Source: Albidovulum denitrificans (GTDB lineage Bacteria > Pseudomonadota > Alphaproteobacteria > Rhodobacterales > Rhodobacteraceae). From it: a DNA stretch of 64,000 nucleotides. The stretch lies in the NCBI RefSeq assembly GCF_002973535.1, contig NZ_PVEP01000002.1, forward strand, positions 372,001 to 436,000, written 5' to 3'. Of this stretch, positions 53,212 through 60,829 are shown piece by piece (within the stretch, counting starts at the first letter, position 1; each line of letters starts with the position of its first letter). The notes under the pieces were generated by a model. The model made no database searches and was not told the origin of the DNA. It saw only the letters and a list, made by a program, of their open reading frames with translations. The position numbers were made by a program, and so were the translations under genes.

Positions 53212-55215
53212 TTGGCCGATGCCCCCGTCCTTTCCCCGCCGCGCGGCCTGCCCCGATGGGCGGGCTGGGGGATCGTCCTGCTGGCCTGCGTGGCGCTTTG
53301 GCTTTGGGGGGCGAAGGCGGCGCCATGGGCGTTCGAGTGGCCCAGACATGCGACCATCCCGGCGGCGCGCTGGATCACCGCCTTCACCAAATGGCTTCTG
53401 AACGACGCGAGTTTCGGGCTTTTCACCTTTCAGGACCTGACCCGCTTTATCGCCGCCGTGATCGACGCGCCCTATCGGGTGGTGCTGTCGGTGCTGTCGA
53501 CCGGGTTCCTTGACGGGCAGGGCAGTGCGGCGGTGCAGATCACGCCGCCCTTGGCCTGGATCGCGGTCTTGGCTTCTTTCGCGCTGCTGGGGCTTTGGGC
53601 CGGAGGGCGGGGGCTGGCGGCGCTGGTCGCGGCCTGCTTCCTGTTTATCGCGGTCTTTGGCCAGTGGCAAAGCGCCATGGTCACGCTGGCCTCGATCCTT
53701 GTCGCGGTGCCTTTGGGGGTGCTGGGCGGGCTGATGCTGGGCATTCTCGCCTGGCGGCATCGCTGGGTGTCGCGCGCGATCCGCCCGGTGCTGGACCTGA
53801 TGCAGACGATCCCGGTCTTCGCCTATCTGGTGCCGATCCTGTTCCTCTTTGGCTTCGGCCCGACGGCGGCGGTGGTGGCGACGCTGATCTACGCCATGCC
53901 GCCGATGACGCGGGTGACGGAACTGGCGCTGGCGCGGGTGCCGTCGGAACTGAGCGATCTGGGCCACATGGTCGGCTGCACCAGACGCCAGATGATGTGG
54001 CGCGTCATGGTGCCGTCGGCGCGCGAGGCGCTGATGGTGGGCGTCAACCAGGTCATCATGCTGTCGCTGAACATGGTGATCATCGCCTCGATGATCGGCG
54101 CCGGGGGGCTTGGCTTCGACGTGTTGTCGGCGCTGCGCCGCCTTGATTTCGGCGCCGGGCTTGAGGCCGGGTTCGCCATCGTGGCGCTGGCCGTGGCGCT
54201 TGACCGGCTGAGCCAGGCGGCGGCCGCGCGCGGGCGGCGTCCCGCGGTGCCGGGCGGGGTCGTCGCGCGCCACCCCTACCTGATCGCGGCGCTGGCGGTG
54301 ATCGTGGTGGCGGGCGTGGCGGGGCTGCTGATCCCCGCGATCCAGAGCTACCCGGAGGCGCTGCAGCTGTCGACCGGCACGTTCTGGAGCCGGGTCGTCG
54401 AATGGATCAACGTGAACTATTTCGACGCGCTGGAGGCGGTGAAGAACTTCTTCTTGCTGAACCTGCTGATCCCCTTCAAGCGCTTCCTGCTGGGCCTGCC
54501 CTGGCTGGGCGTCGCGGCGCTGCTTGCCTTTGCCGGGCTGCGGCTGGGGGGCTGGCGGCTGGCGCTGCTGAACGCGGCGCTTGTCACGCTGATCGCGGTG
54601 ACGGGGCAGTGGGAAAAGGCGATGATCACCGTCTATCTCTGCGGCATCTCGGTCGTCATCGCGATGCTGATCGGCCTGCCGGTGGGTATCCTCGCGGCCA
54701 ATAGCGACCGGCTCTGGTCCTGGGTCCGGGTCATCATCGACACGCTTCAGACGCTGCCCTCTTTCGTCTACCTGATGCCCGCCGTGATGCTGTTCCGCGT
54801 CGGCGATTTCACCGCGATGATCGCCATCGTCGCCTTCGCCGTCGCGCCCGCGATCCGCTACACGGTGCTGGGCCTGAAGGGCGTCGATCCGCGCCTGATC
54901 GAGGCGGGGCGCGCGATGGGCTGCACGGAAGGGCAGATCCTGACCCGCATCCGGCTGAAGCTCGCGCTGCCGGAGATCCTGCTGGGCCTGAACCAGACCA
55001 TCATGTTCGCGCTGTCGATGCTGGTCATCACCGCGCTCGTCGGGACCCGCGATCTGGGGCAGGAGGTCTATATCGCGCTGACCAAGGCCGATCCGGGGCG
55101 CGGCCTTGTCGCCGGGCTTGCCGTTGCCTTCATCGCCATCATCGCCGACCGGATGATCCATGCCGGTGCCGGGGCCGCGCGGGCGCGGCTGGGGCTGGGG
55201 GAGGCGCGGGCATGA
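53212..55215 (+). CDS. proW: Betaine ABC transporter permease, duplicated double-length form
   Basis: A 667-residue permease, about twice the usual ProW length. Each half has a binding-protein-dependent permease domain with its own EAA-type loop: SDLGHMVGCTRRQMMWRVMV in the first and EAGRAMGCTEGQILTRIRLK in the second. The halves match in QTIPVFAYLVP versus QTLPSFVYLMP. So the channel is formed by one polypeptide, not a homodimer. Start is TTG at 53212, 3 bp after proV. About 14-16 membrane segments. Confidence 0.9.
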   Translation: MADAPVLSPPRGLPRWAGWGIVLLACVALWLWGAKAAPWAFEWPRHATIPAARWITAFTKWLLNDASFGLFTFQDLTRFIAAVIDAPYRVVLSVLSTGFLDGQGSAAVQITPPLAWIAVLASFALLGLWAGGRGLAALVAACFLFIAVFGQWQSAMVTLASILVAVPLGVLGGLMLGILAWRHRWVSRAIRPVLDLMQTIPVFAYLVPILFLFGFGPTAAVVATLIYAMPPMTRVTELALARVPSELSDLGHMVGCTRRQMMWRVMVPSAREALMVGVNQVIMLSLNMVIIASMIGAGGLGFDVLSALRRLDFGAGLEAGFAIVALAVALDRLSQAAAARGRRPAVPGGVVARHPYLIAALAVIVVAGVAGLLIPAIQSYPEALQLSTGTFWSRVVEWINVNYFDALEAVKNFFLLNLLIPFKRFLLGLPWLGVAALLAFAGLRLGGWRLALLNAALVTLIAVTGQWEKAMITVYLCGISVVIAMLIGLPVGILAANSDRLWSWVRVIIDTLQTLPSFVYLMPAVMLFRVGDFTAMIAIVAFAVAPAIRYTVLGLKGVDPRLIEAGRAMGCTEGQILTRIRLKLALPEILLGLNQTIMFALSMLVITALVGTRDLGQEVYIALTKADPGRGLVAGLAVAFIAIIADRMIHAGAGAARARLGLGEARA

Positions 55216-55241
55216 GCGGCGCGCGTGTGGCAGGTGCGGGA

Positions 55242-55275
55242 GCCTCCGGCGGGAGTATTTTTCGCAACGAAGAAG
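55242..55275 (+). repeat. Short Rhodobacterales-type repeat, copy 2
   Basis: GCCTCCGGCGGGAGTATTTT then TCGCAACGAAGAAG; differs from the copy at 50136 by one inserted T and one G-to-A change. It lies between proW and the kinase-like gene, same strand. Confidence 0.8.
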
Positions 55276-55285
55276 TGGGGGGCGC

Positions 55286-56173
55286 ATGAGTGTCGAACGT
55301 ATCCGGGCGCTGCCCTGCTGGCGCGGCGGGATCGCGGCGGAGCCGCTGACCGGGGGCCTGTCCAACGAAAGCTGGAAGGTGACGGACGGGGCGGGCGCGT
55401 ATGTGGTGCGCTTCGGGGAGGATTTCCCGTTTCACCATGTGAGCCGCGCCAATGAGGTGATGGCGGCGCGGGCGGCCCATGCGGCGGGCTTCGCGCCCGA
55501 GGTGGTCCATGCCGCGCCGGGCGTGATGGTGTCGCGCTTCGTCGAGGCGCGGACCTGGGGCGAGGCGGACCTGAGGGCGGACCCGGAGCGGGTGGGACGC
55601 TTCCTGCGCGATTTCCACGCCAGGATGCCGGGCGAGGTGTCGGGGCCGGGGGTGATCTTCTGGGTCTTTCACGTCATCCGCGACTATGCCAGGACCCTGG
55701 CCGCGAAGGGGAGCCGCTTTGCCCCCGACCTGCCGCGCCTTGTCGGGATCGCGGCGGCGACCGAGGCGGCGCAGGTGGCGCTGCCCGTCATCTATGGCCA
55801 TCACGACCTGTTGCCGGGGAATTTCCTTGAGGACGCAGCAGACCGCCTCTGGCTGATCGACTTCGAATATGCGGGCTTTGGCACGGCGATGTTCGACCTG
55901 GCCGGGGCCGCGTCGAATGCCGGGATGGACGGGGCGGCCTCTGCGGCGCTTCTGGGCGCCTATTTCGGCCGCGCCCCCGATGCCGCCCTCACCCGCGCCT
56001 TCGCGGCGATGCAATGCGCCAGCCTCGCGCGCGAGGCGATGTGGGCGATGATTTCAGAGATATTCCTTGCCGCGCCGGGGGCCGACTACGACGCCCATGC
56101 GCGCGAGTATCTTGGCCGGCTTGATGCCGCGCTTGACCACTATCAGACCTCTTACGGAAAGATCCTGCCATGA
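55286..56173 (+). CDS. Choline/ethanolamine kinase-like phosphotransferase
   Basis: A 295-residue aminoglycoside-phosphotransferase-fold protein. Nucleotide part LTGGLSNESWKVTDGAG and YVVRFGEDFPFHHVSRANEV; catalytic loop VIYGHHDLLPGNFLED with the usual H-x-D-x-x-x-x-N pattern; metal aspartate in LWLIDFEYAGFGTAMFDLAG. It most resembles bacterial choline kinases. In a betaine-uptake and dimethylglycine-oxidation cluster its substrate may be choline or a related alcohol, but this is inference. Its stop overlaps the next gene (ATGA). Confidence 0.85.
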   Translation: MSVERIRALPCWRGGIAAEPLTGGLSNESWKVTDGAGAYVVRFGEDFPFHHVSRANEVMAARAAHAAGFAPEVVHAAPGVMVSRFVEARTWGEADLRADPERVGRFLRDFHARMPGEVSGPGVIFWVFHVIRDYARTLAAKGSRFAPDLPRLVGIAAATEAAQVALPVIYGHHDLLPGNFLEDAADRLWLIDFEYAGFGTAMFDLAGAASNAGMDGAASAALLGAYFGRAPDAALTRAFAAMQCASLAREAMWAMISEIFLAAPGADYDAHAREYLGRLDAALDHYQTSYGKILP

Positions 56174-58608
56174 CCTTGCCCAGCCACGCCCGGATCGTCG
56201 TTATCGGCGGCGGGATCATCGGATGTTCGACCGCCTATCACCTGGCCCGCGACCACAAGGCCGAGGTCGTGCTGCTGGAGCAGGGGAAGCTCACCTCCGG
56301 GTCCACCTGGCACGCGGCGGGGCTGGTGGGGCAGTTGCGTTCTTCCGCCTCGATCACGCGGGTGCTGAAATACTCCGTCGACCTCTACAAGGGGCTGGCG
56401 GCGGAGACGGGGCTTGAGACCGGCTGGAAGATGACCGGGTGCCTGCGACTGGCCACCAATCAGGACCGCTGGACCGAATACAAGCGGCTGGCCACCACCG
56501 CGCGGTCCTTCGGGATGGAGATGCATCTGGTCTCCCCCGAAGAGGTGAAGCGGATGTGGCCGCTGATGGAGGTCGGCGATCTGGTCGGCGCAAGCTGGCT
56601 GCCGACGGACGGGCAGGCGAGCCCCTCTGACATCACCCAGAGCCTTGCCAAGGGCGCGCGGATGCATGGCGCGAAGATATTTGAGGGCGTGCGGGTGACC
56701 GGGTTCGCCATGGCGGGCGACCGGATCACCGGGGTGAAGACGTCGGACGGCGAGATCGGCTGCGAAATCGTCGTCAACTGCGCCGGGCAATGGGCGCGGC
56801 AGGTGGGCGCGATGGCGGGGATCGAGGTGCCGCTTCAGGCCGTCCGGCACCAGTATATCGTGACCGAGCCGGTGCCGGGGCTGGCCTCCGACGCGGCGAC
56901 GATCCGCGACCCGGACCGGCGGACCTATTTCAAGGAGGAGGTGGGCGGTCTGGTCATGGGCGGGTATGAGCCGAACCCCCAGCCGCTGCCGACGGGGGAC
57001 ATTCCGAACGACTGGCAGTTCCACCTTTTCGAGGACGATTACGACCATTTCGAACAGCATCTGGTGCAGGCCATGGCACGGGTTCCGGCGCTGGAGCAGG
57101 TCGGCGTCAAGCAGATGATCAACGGGCCGGAAAGCTTCACCCCGGACGGGAACTTCATCCTTGGCGCGGCGCCGGAATGCGCCAACATGTATGTGGGCGC
57201 CGGTTTCAACGCCTTCGGTATCGCGAGCGGGGGCGGTGCGGGCTGGGTGCTGGCCGACTGGGTGATGAACGGCGAGGCGCCGCTGGACCTCTGGACCGTG
57301 GATATCCGCCGCTTTTCAGGGATGCACCGCGACCGGCAATGGGTCAGCGACCGGACCTGCGAGGCCTATGGCAAGCATTACACGATCGGTTTCCCGCATG
57401 AGGAATATGAAAGCGGCCGCCCGCGCATCGTTTCGCCGCTTTACGAACGGCTGAAGGAGCATCGCGGGGTGTTCGGGTCGAAGCTGGGATGGGAACGGCC
57501 GAACTGGTTCGCGCCGGAAGGCATGGCGGCGCGGGACGTCTATTCCATGGGCCGCCAGAACTGGTTCGCGCCGGTGGGGCAGGAACATGCCCATGTGCGC
57601 GAGGCGGTCGGCGTCTTCGACCAATCCTCCTTCGCCAAATATGAGGTGACAGGGCGCGATGCGGCGGCGGCGCTGGATGCGGTCTTTGCGGGCGACGTGA
57701 CGAAGGCGCCGGGGCGGCTGACCTATACCCAGGCGCTTAACTCCCGCGGCGGGATCGAATGCGACCTGACGGTGGCGCGGCTGGCCGAGGACCGCTTTTA
57801 CCTTGTGACCGGGACCGGGTTCCGCACCCATGACCTTGCCTGGATCGCCGATCACCTGCCAAAGGGCGACGTGGCGATCCGCGATATCACCGAGGATTGG
57901 GGGGTCTTGTCGCTGATGGGGCCGAAGGCGCGCGAGGTGCTGGCCCAGGTGACCGATGCCGATGTGTCGAACGCGGGCTTCCCCTTTGGCCATGTGCGGG
58001 AAATTGCCATCGCCGGGGCGACGGTGCGGGCGCTGCGCGTGACCTATGTGGGCGAACTGGGGTGGGAGCTGCATGTGCCGCTGTCCGCCACCGGCGCGGT
58101 CTTTGATGCGCTGATGGCGGGCGGCGCGGGCGCGGGCATCCGGCCGGTGGGCTACCGGGCGCTGGAATCCTTGCGGCTTGAAAAGGGCTATCGCGCCTGG
58201 TCGTCCGACATCACGCCGAACGACACGCCTTTCGAGGCGGGCCTTGGCTGGGCGGTGAAGATGAAGACCAACCGCCCCTTCATCGGGCGCGAGGCGCTTG
58301 TGGCGGCGGAGGGCGCGCCCCTGAAGAAGCGCTTTGCAGGCTTCACGCTGGACGATCCCGACGCGGTGCTGGTCGGGCGCGAGACGATCCTGCGGGACGG
58401 GGCGCCGGTCGGTTACCTGACCTCGGGCGGGTATGGCTATACGATCGGGAAAAGCGTGGGCTACGGCTATGTGCGCAACGAGGGCGGCGTGACGGACGCT
58501 TTCCTGACCGGCGGGCGCTATGAGCTTGTCGTCGCGAATGAGGTCTATCCGGCCGAGATCGGGCTGGGGCCGTTCTACGATCCGGGCAATGCGCGGGTGA
58601 AGGGGTAG
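56170..58608 (+). CDS. Dimethylglycine dehydrogenase-like FAD/THF protein
   Basis: An 812-residue two-part enzyme. Residues 1-390 are a DAO-type FAD domain (IVVIGGGIIGCSTAYHLARD; STWHAAGLVG with the histidine that carries covalent FAD in relatives; MINGPESFTPDGNFILG). Residues 430-812 are a GcvT aminomethyltransferase-like domain (FDQSSFAKYEVTGRDA, GWELHVPL, LRLEKGYRAWSSDITPNDTP). It oxidatively demethylates dimethylglycine (or sarcosine), passing the methyl to THF as methylene-THF. The betaine importer upstream supports this. Confidence 0.88.
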   Translation: MTLPSHARIVVIGGGIIGCSTAYHLARDHKAEVVLLEQGKLTSGSTWHAAGLVGQLRSSASITRVLKYSVDLYKGLAAETGLETGWKMTGCLRLATNQDRWTEYKRLATTARSFGMEMHLVSPEEVKRMWPLMEVGDLVGASWLPTDGQASPSDITQSLAKGARMHGAKIFEGVRVTGFAMAGDRITGVKTSDGEIGCEIVVNCAGQWARQVGAMAGIEVPLQAVRHQYIVTEPVPGLASDAATIRDPDRRTYFKEEVGGLVMGGYEPNPQPLPTGDIPNDWQFHLFEDDYDHFEQHLVQAMARVPALEQVGVKQMINGPESFTPDGNFILGAAPECANMYVGAGFNAFGIASGGGAGWVLADWVMNGEAPLDLWTVDIRRFSGMHRDRQWVSDRTCEAYGKHYTIGFPHEEYESGRPRIVSPLYERLKEHRGVFGSKLGWERPNWFAPEGMAARDVYSMGRQNWFAPVGQEHAHVREAVGVFDQSSFAKYEVTGRDAAAALDAVFAGDVTKAPGRLTYTQALNSRGGIECDLTVARLAEDRFYLVTGTGFRTHDLAWIADHLPKGDVAIRDITEDWGVLSLMGPKAREVLAQVTDADVSNAGFPFGHVREIAIAGATVRALRVTYVGELGWELHVPLSATGAVFDALMAGGAGAGIRPVGYRALESLRLEKGYRAWSSDITPNDTPFEAGLGWAVKMKTNRPFIGREALVAAEGAPLKKRFAGFTLDDPDAVLVGRETILRDGAPVGYLTSGGYGYTIGKSVGYGYVRNEGGVTDAFLTGGRYELVVANEVYPAEIGLGPFYDPGNARVKG

Positions 58609-58615
58609 GCGCCGT

Positions 58616-58634
58616 TGCGGGGCGCTGCCCCGCA
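58616..58634 (+). terminator. Hairpin after the dimethylglycine dehydrogenase gene
   Basis: TGCGGGGC / GCCCCGCA, 8-bp perfect stem with 3-nt loop, 7 bp past the stop. The following sequence (GGCCCCGAGGTATCTGAGG) is not T-rich. Confidence 0.5.
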
Positions 58635-58725
58635 GGCCCCGAGGTATCTGAGGCAAGATGAAGGGGGGGAAAGGCGCGGTTGCGGTGCCGTTGTCTTCGC
58701 CCCGCTTCGGTGCCAGATTGGGGCC

Positions 58726-58770
58726 GCGCGGGACGGCCCGCGCCGGTGGAGCTATTCCGGGACGGCCCGG
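58726..58770 (+). promoter_or_regulatory. Guanidine-II (mini-ykkC) riboswitch
   Basis: Two hairpins in tandem, each closed by GGG-CCC and carrying the loop ACGG. First: GCGCGGG-ACGG-CCCGCGC (58726-58743, 7 bp). Second: CCGGG-ACGG-CCCGG (58757-58770, 5 bp). A 13-nt linker separates them. The ribosome-binding run AAGGGAAGGG begins 7 nt later and the GTG start of an SMR exporter follows. Tandem ACGR loops before a Gdx/SugE gene are the defining pattern of this class; guanidine binding turns expression on. Confidence 0.9.
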
Positions 58771-58793
58771 CCTTGCAAGGGAAGGGATGCGTC

Positions 58794-59117
58794 GTGGCGT
58801 GGGTCTATATCGTTCTGGCCGGGATTCTTGAAACCGTCTGGGCCTTTTACATGAAGAAATCGGCGGGCTTCACCGTCGTGGGGCCAAGCGTCGTGACCAT
58901 CGTCACGATGATCATGAGCTTTGCGCTGCTCTCCATTGCGATGCGGTCGCTGCCCTTGGGGACGGCCTATACGGTCTGGACCGGCATCGGCGCGGTCGGG
59001 GCCTTTGGCGTCGGCGTCGTGGTGCTGGGCGAAAGCGCCACGCCGCTGCGGCTGATCGCGGCGCTGCTGATCGTCTCTGGCATCCTGCTGATGAAGCTCG
59101 CCAGCCCGTCGGAGTGA
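58794..59117 (+). CDS. gdx: SMR-family guanidinium exporter
   Basis: A 107-residue four-helix small multidrug resistance protein. Glu13 in the first helix (AGILETVWAFYMKKSAGF) is the substrate/proton site. The Gdx (formerly SugE) signature SLPLGTAYTVWTGIGAVGAF separates it from EmrE-type multidrug pumps. It acts as an antiparallel dimer exchanging guanidinium for protons. The start is GTG at 58794, 7 bp after AAGGGAAGGG. The guanidine-II riboswitch upstream confirms the substrate. Confidence 0.93.
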   Translation: MAWVYIVLAGILETVWAFYMKKSAGFTVVGPSVVTIVTMIMSFALLSIAMRSLPLGTAYTVWTGIGAVGAFGVGVVVLGESATPLRLIAALLIVSGILLMKLASPSE

Positions 59118-59125
59118 CGGGCGGC

Positions 59126-59743
59126 TCAGTCGCGTTTCAGCACGATGGCGAGGCTCGGGACCGTCCCGGCCTCACCGGGCATTGAGACGTAGGGGGCCGT
59201 CTCCTCCACCAGCGTTACCGGCAGGTCGGCCAGATGCGCGGCAAAGCCGCCGGACCAGAGCGTCGTCTTGACGGTCAGCACGATCACGCCGCCGGGGCGG
59301 CAGATGCGGGTCAGGTCGTCCAGCCCCTCGGCGCCGACATGGCCGGTGGTGAAGACGCCGGAGGACACGATGCCTGCGAAGGCGCCATCCGCGAAGGGCA
59401 GGCGGGTGCCAAGGGCGGCGCGGTGCAGCGCGTCATAGCTGCCCTTCGCGGCCGCGACCGCCAGCATCCCTTCGGAAATATCCATCCCGTGAACAACGGG
59501 ATAGCCCGCGATCTTCAGCCAATCTCCCAACAGTCCCGTCCCCGCGCCCGCGTCCAGAACCGGCGCCGCGCCGCGCGGCAGGTGGCGGGCCAGCAGCGCC
59601 AGGCAGATGGTCGGGTGGCGATAGCCGGCCTTCGCCATGTCGCCATCGTATTTCGCCGCCCAGCCGTCATAAAGGGCCGCGACCTCTTCGCTGGATCCGG
59701 CGCCATAGACCGCGCCAAGCTCGCCTTCATGTTCCGCTGCCAT
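59126..59743 (-). CDS. Class I SAM-dependent methyltransferase
   Basis: A 205-residue methyltransferase. Motif I VLDAGAGTGLLGDWL near residue 62, motif II HGMDISEGMLAVA and the post-motif region FAGIVSSGVFTTGHVG. The N-terminal segment SSEEVAALYDGWAAKYDGDM is typical of the UbiE/methyltransferase-11 group of small-molecule enzymes. Substrate unknown. Convergent with gdx, 8 bp between stops. Confidence 0.82.
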   Translation of the reverse strand: MAAEHEGELGAVYGAGSSEEVAALYDGWAAKYDGDMAKAGYRHPTICLALLARHLPRGAAPVLDAGAGTGLLGDWLKIAGYPVVHGMDISEGMLAVAAAKGSYDALHRAALGTRLPFADGAFAGIVSSGVFTTGHVGAEGLDDLTRICRPGGVIVLTVKTTLWSGGFAAHLADLPVTLVEETAPYVSMPGEAGTVPSLAIVLKRD

Positions 59744-59832
59744 GTCCTTGCCTCTGCCCGTGGGGGTTGACGCGACGATAGTCCCGGTCTGTGATCGGGG
59801 GAAGACTTGAACCGGGTATCGGGAGGGGAAAA

Positions 59833-60735
59833 ATGGCGGACGGGGTGGCGGATCTTCTGGCGGCGGCGCGGGCGAAGGTGCCGGGGCTGGGCGACGGGGC
59901 GGCCGAGCGTCTGGGCGGGCTGACCAACCTTGTCTTCCGCATCGGCGATCACTGCCTGCGCCTGCCCGGCCGGGGGACCGAGGAATATATCGACCGCGCG
60001 AATGAGGCGGTCGCGGCGCACGAGGCCGCGAAGGCGGGTGTCAGCCCCGAGGTCATTCATGCCGATGCGGATAGCGGGCTGATGGTGACGCGCTTCATCC
60101 CCGGCGCCGTGACGATGAGCCCGGCCGCCTTCAAGGCGCGGCCCGGATCGCCCGCCCGCGCGGGGGCGGCCTTCGCGAGGCTTCACCGCTCCGGCGCGGA
60201 ATTCCCCTTCCGGTTCGAGCTGTTCGCAATGATCGACGACTACCTCAGGATCCTTGCGACCAAGGATGTCGCGCTGCCCGAGGGCTATCACGACGTGGTG
60301 GCCGAGGCCGAAGCGGTGCGCGCCGCCCTGGCCGCGCACCCCTTGCCGCTTGCGCCCTGCCACTGCGATCCGCTCTGCGAAAACTTCCTCGATACCGGGG
60401 ACAGGATGTGGATCGTCGATTGGGAATATTCCGGCATGAACGACCCGATGTGGGACCTTGGCGACCTGTCGGTCGAGGGGGCGTTCGACGACGCGCAGGA
60501 CGAAGAGATGCTGCGCGCCTATTTCGGCGCGCCGCCTTCGGCCAATGACCGGGGGCGGATGATGATCTACAAGGCGATGTGCGACCTTCTGTGGACGCTT
60601 TGGGGCCTGATCCAGCTGGCCAATGACAACCCGGCCGACGATTTCCGCGCCTATGCCGACACCCGCTTTGCCCGATGCAAGGCGTTGATGGCGACGCGCG
60701 CGTTCGCGACCCATGTCGCGGCGGTGAGGGGTTAG
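59833..60735 (+). CDS. Second choline-kinase-like phosphotransferase
   Basis: A 300-residue APH-fold protein: GLTNLVFRIGDHCLRLPGRG (nucleotide region), YIDRANEAVAAHEAAKAGVS, catalytic loop LAPCHCDPLCENFLDTGDR and WIVDWEYSGMNDPMWDLGDL, the choline/ethanolamine kinase signature. It is a distant paralogue of the protein at 55286. ATG at 59833 is chosen because of GAGGGGAAAA; an upstream GTG is possible. Its stop codon is at the edge of the palindromic element. Confidence 0.86.
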   Translation: MADGVADLLAAARAKVPGLGDGAAERLGGLTNLVFRIGDHCLRLPGRGTEEYIDRANEAVAAHEAAKAGVSPEVIHADADSGLMVTRFIPGAVTMSPAAFKARPGSPARAGAAFARLHRSGAEFPFRFELFAMIDDYLRILATKDVALPEGYHDVVAEAEAVRAALAAHPLPLAPCHCDPLCENFLDTGDRMWIVDWEYSGMNDPMWDLGDLSVEGAFDDAQDEEMLRAYFGAPPSANDRGRMMIYKAMCDLLWTLWGLIQLANDNPADDFRAYADTRFARCKALMATRAFATHVAAVRG

Positions 60736-60829
60736 GGCATTTCGGGTTTGCACTGACTCAGAATTCGAACTTATTTCGTTCGAATTCTGATACTTACCTT
60801 CTCAACGCAAACCCGAAACGCTTCAGGGC
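60732..60829. repeat. Palindromic element, about 98 bp, copy 2 (inverted)
   Basis: Reverse complement of the element at 17231-17327 with few differences: one base in the asymmetric arm, a divergent segment of about ten bases on the other side and one base in the outer arm. The inner stem TCAGAATTCGAAC/GTTCGAATTCTGA is identical. Again it sits exactly between convergent genes and provides or borders both stops. Confidence 0.9.
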
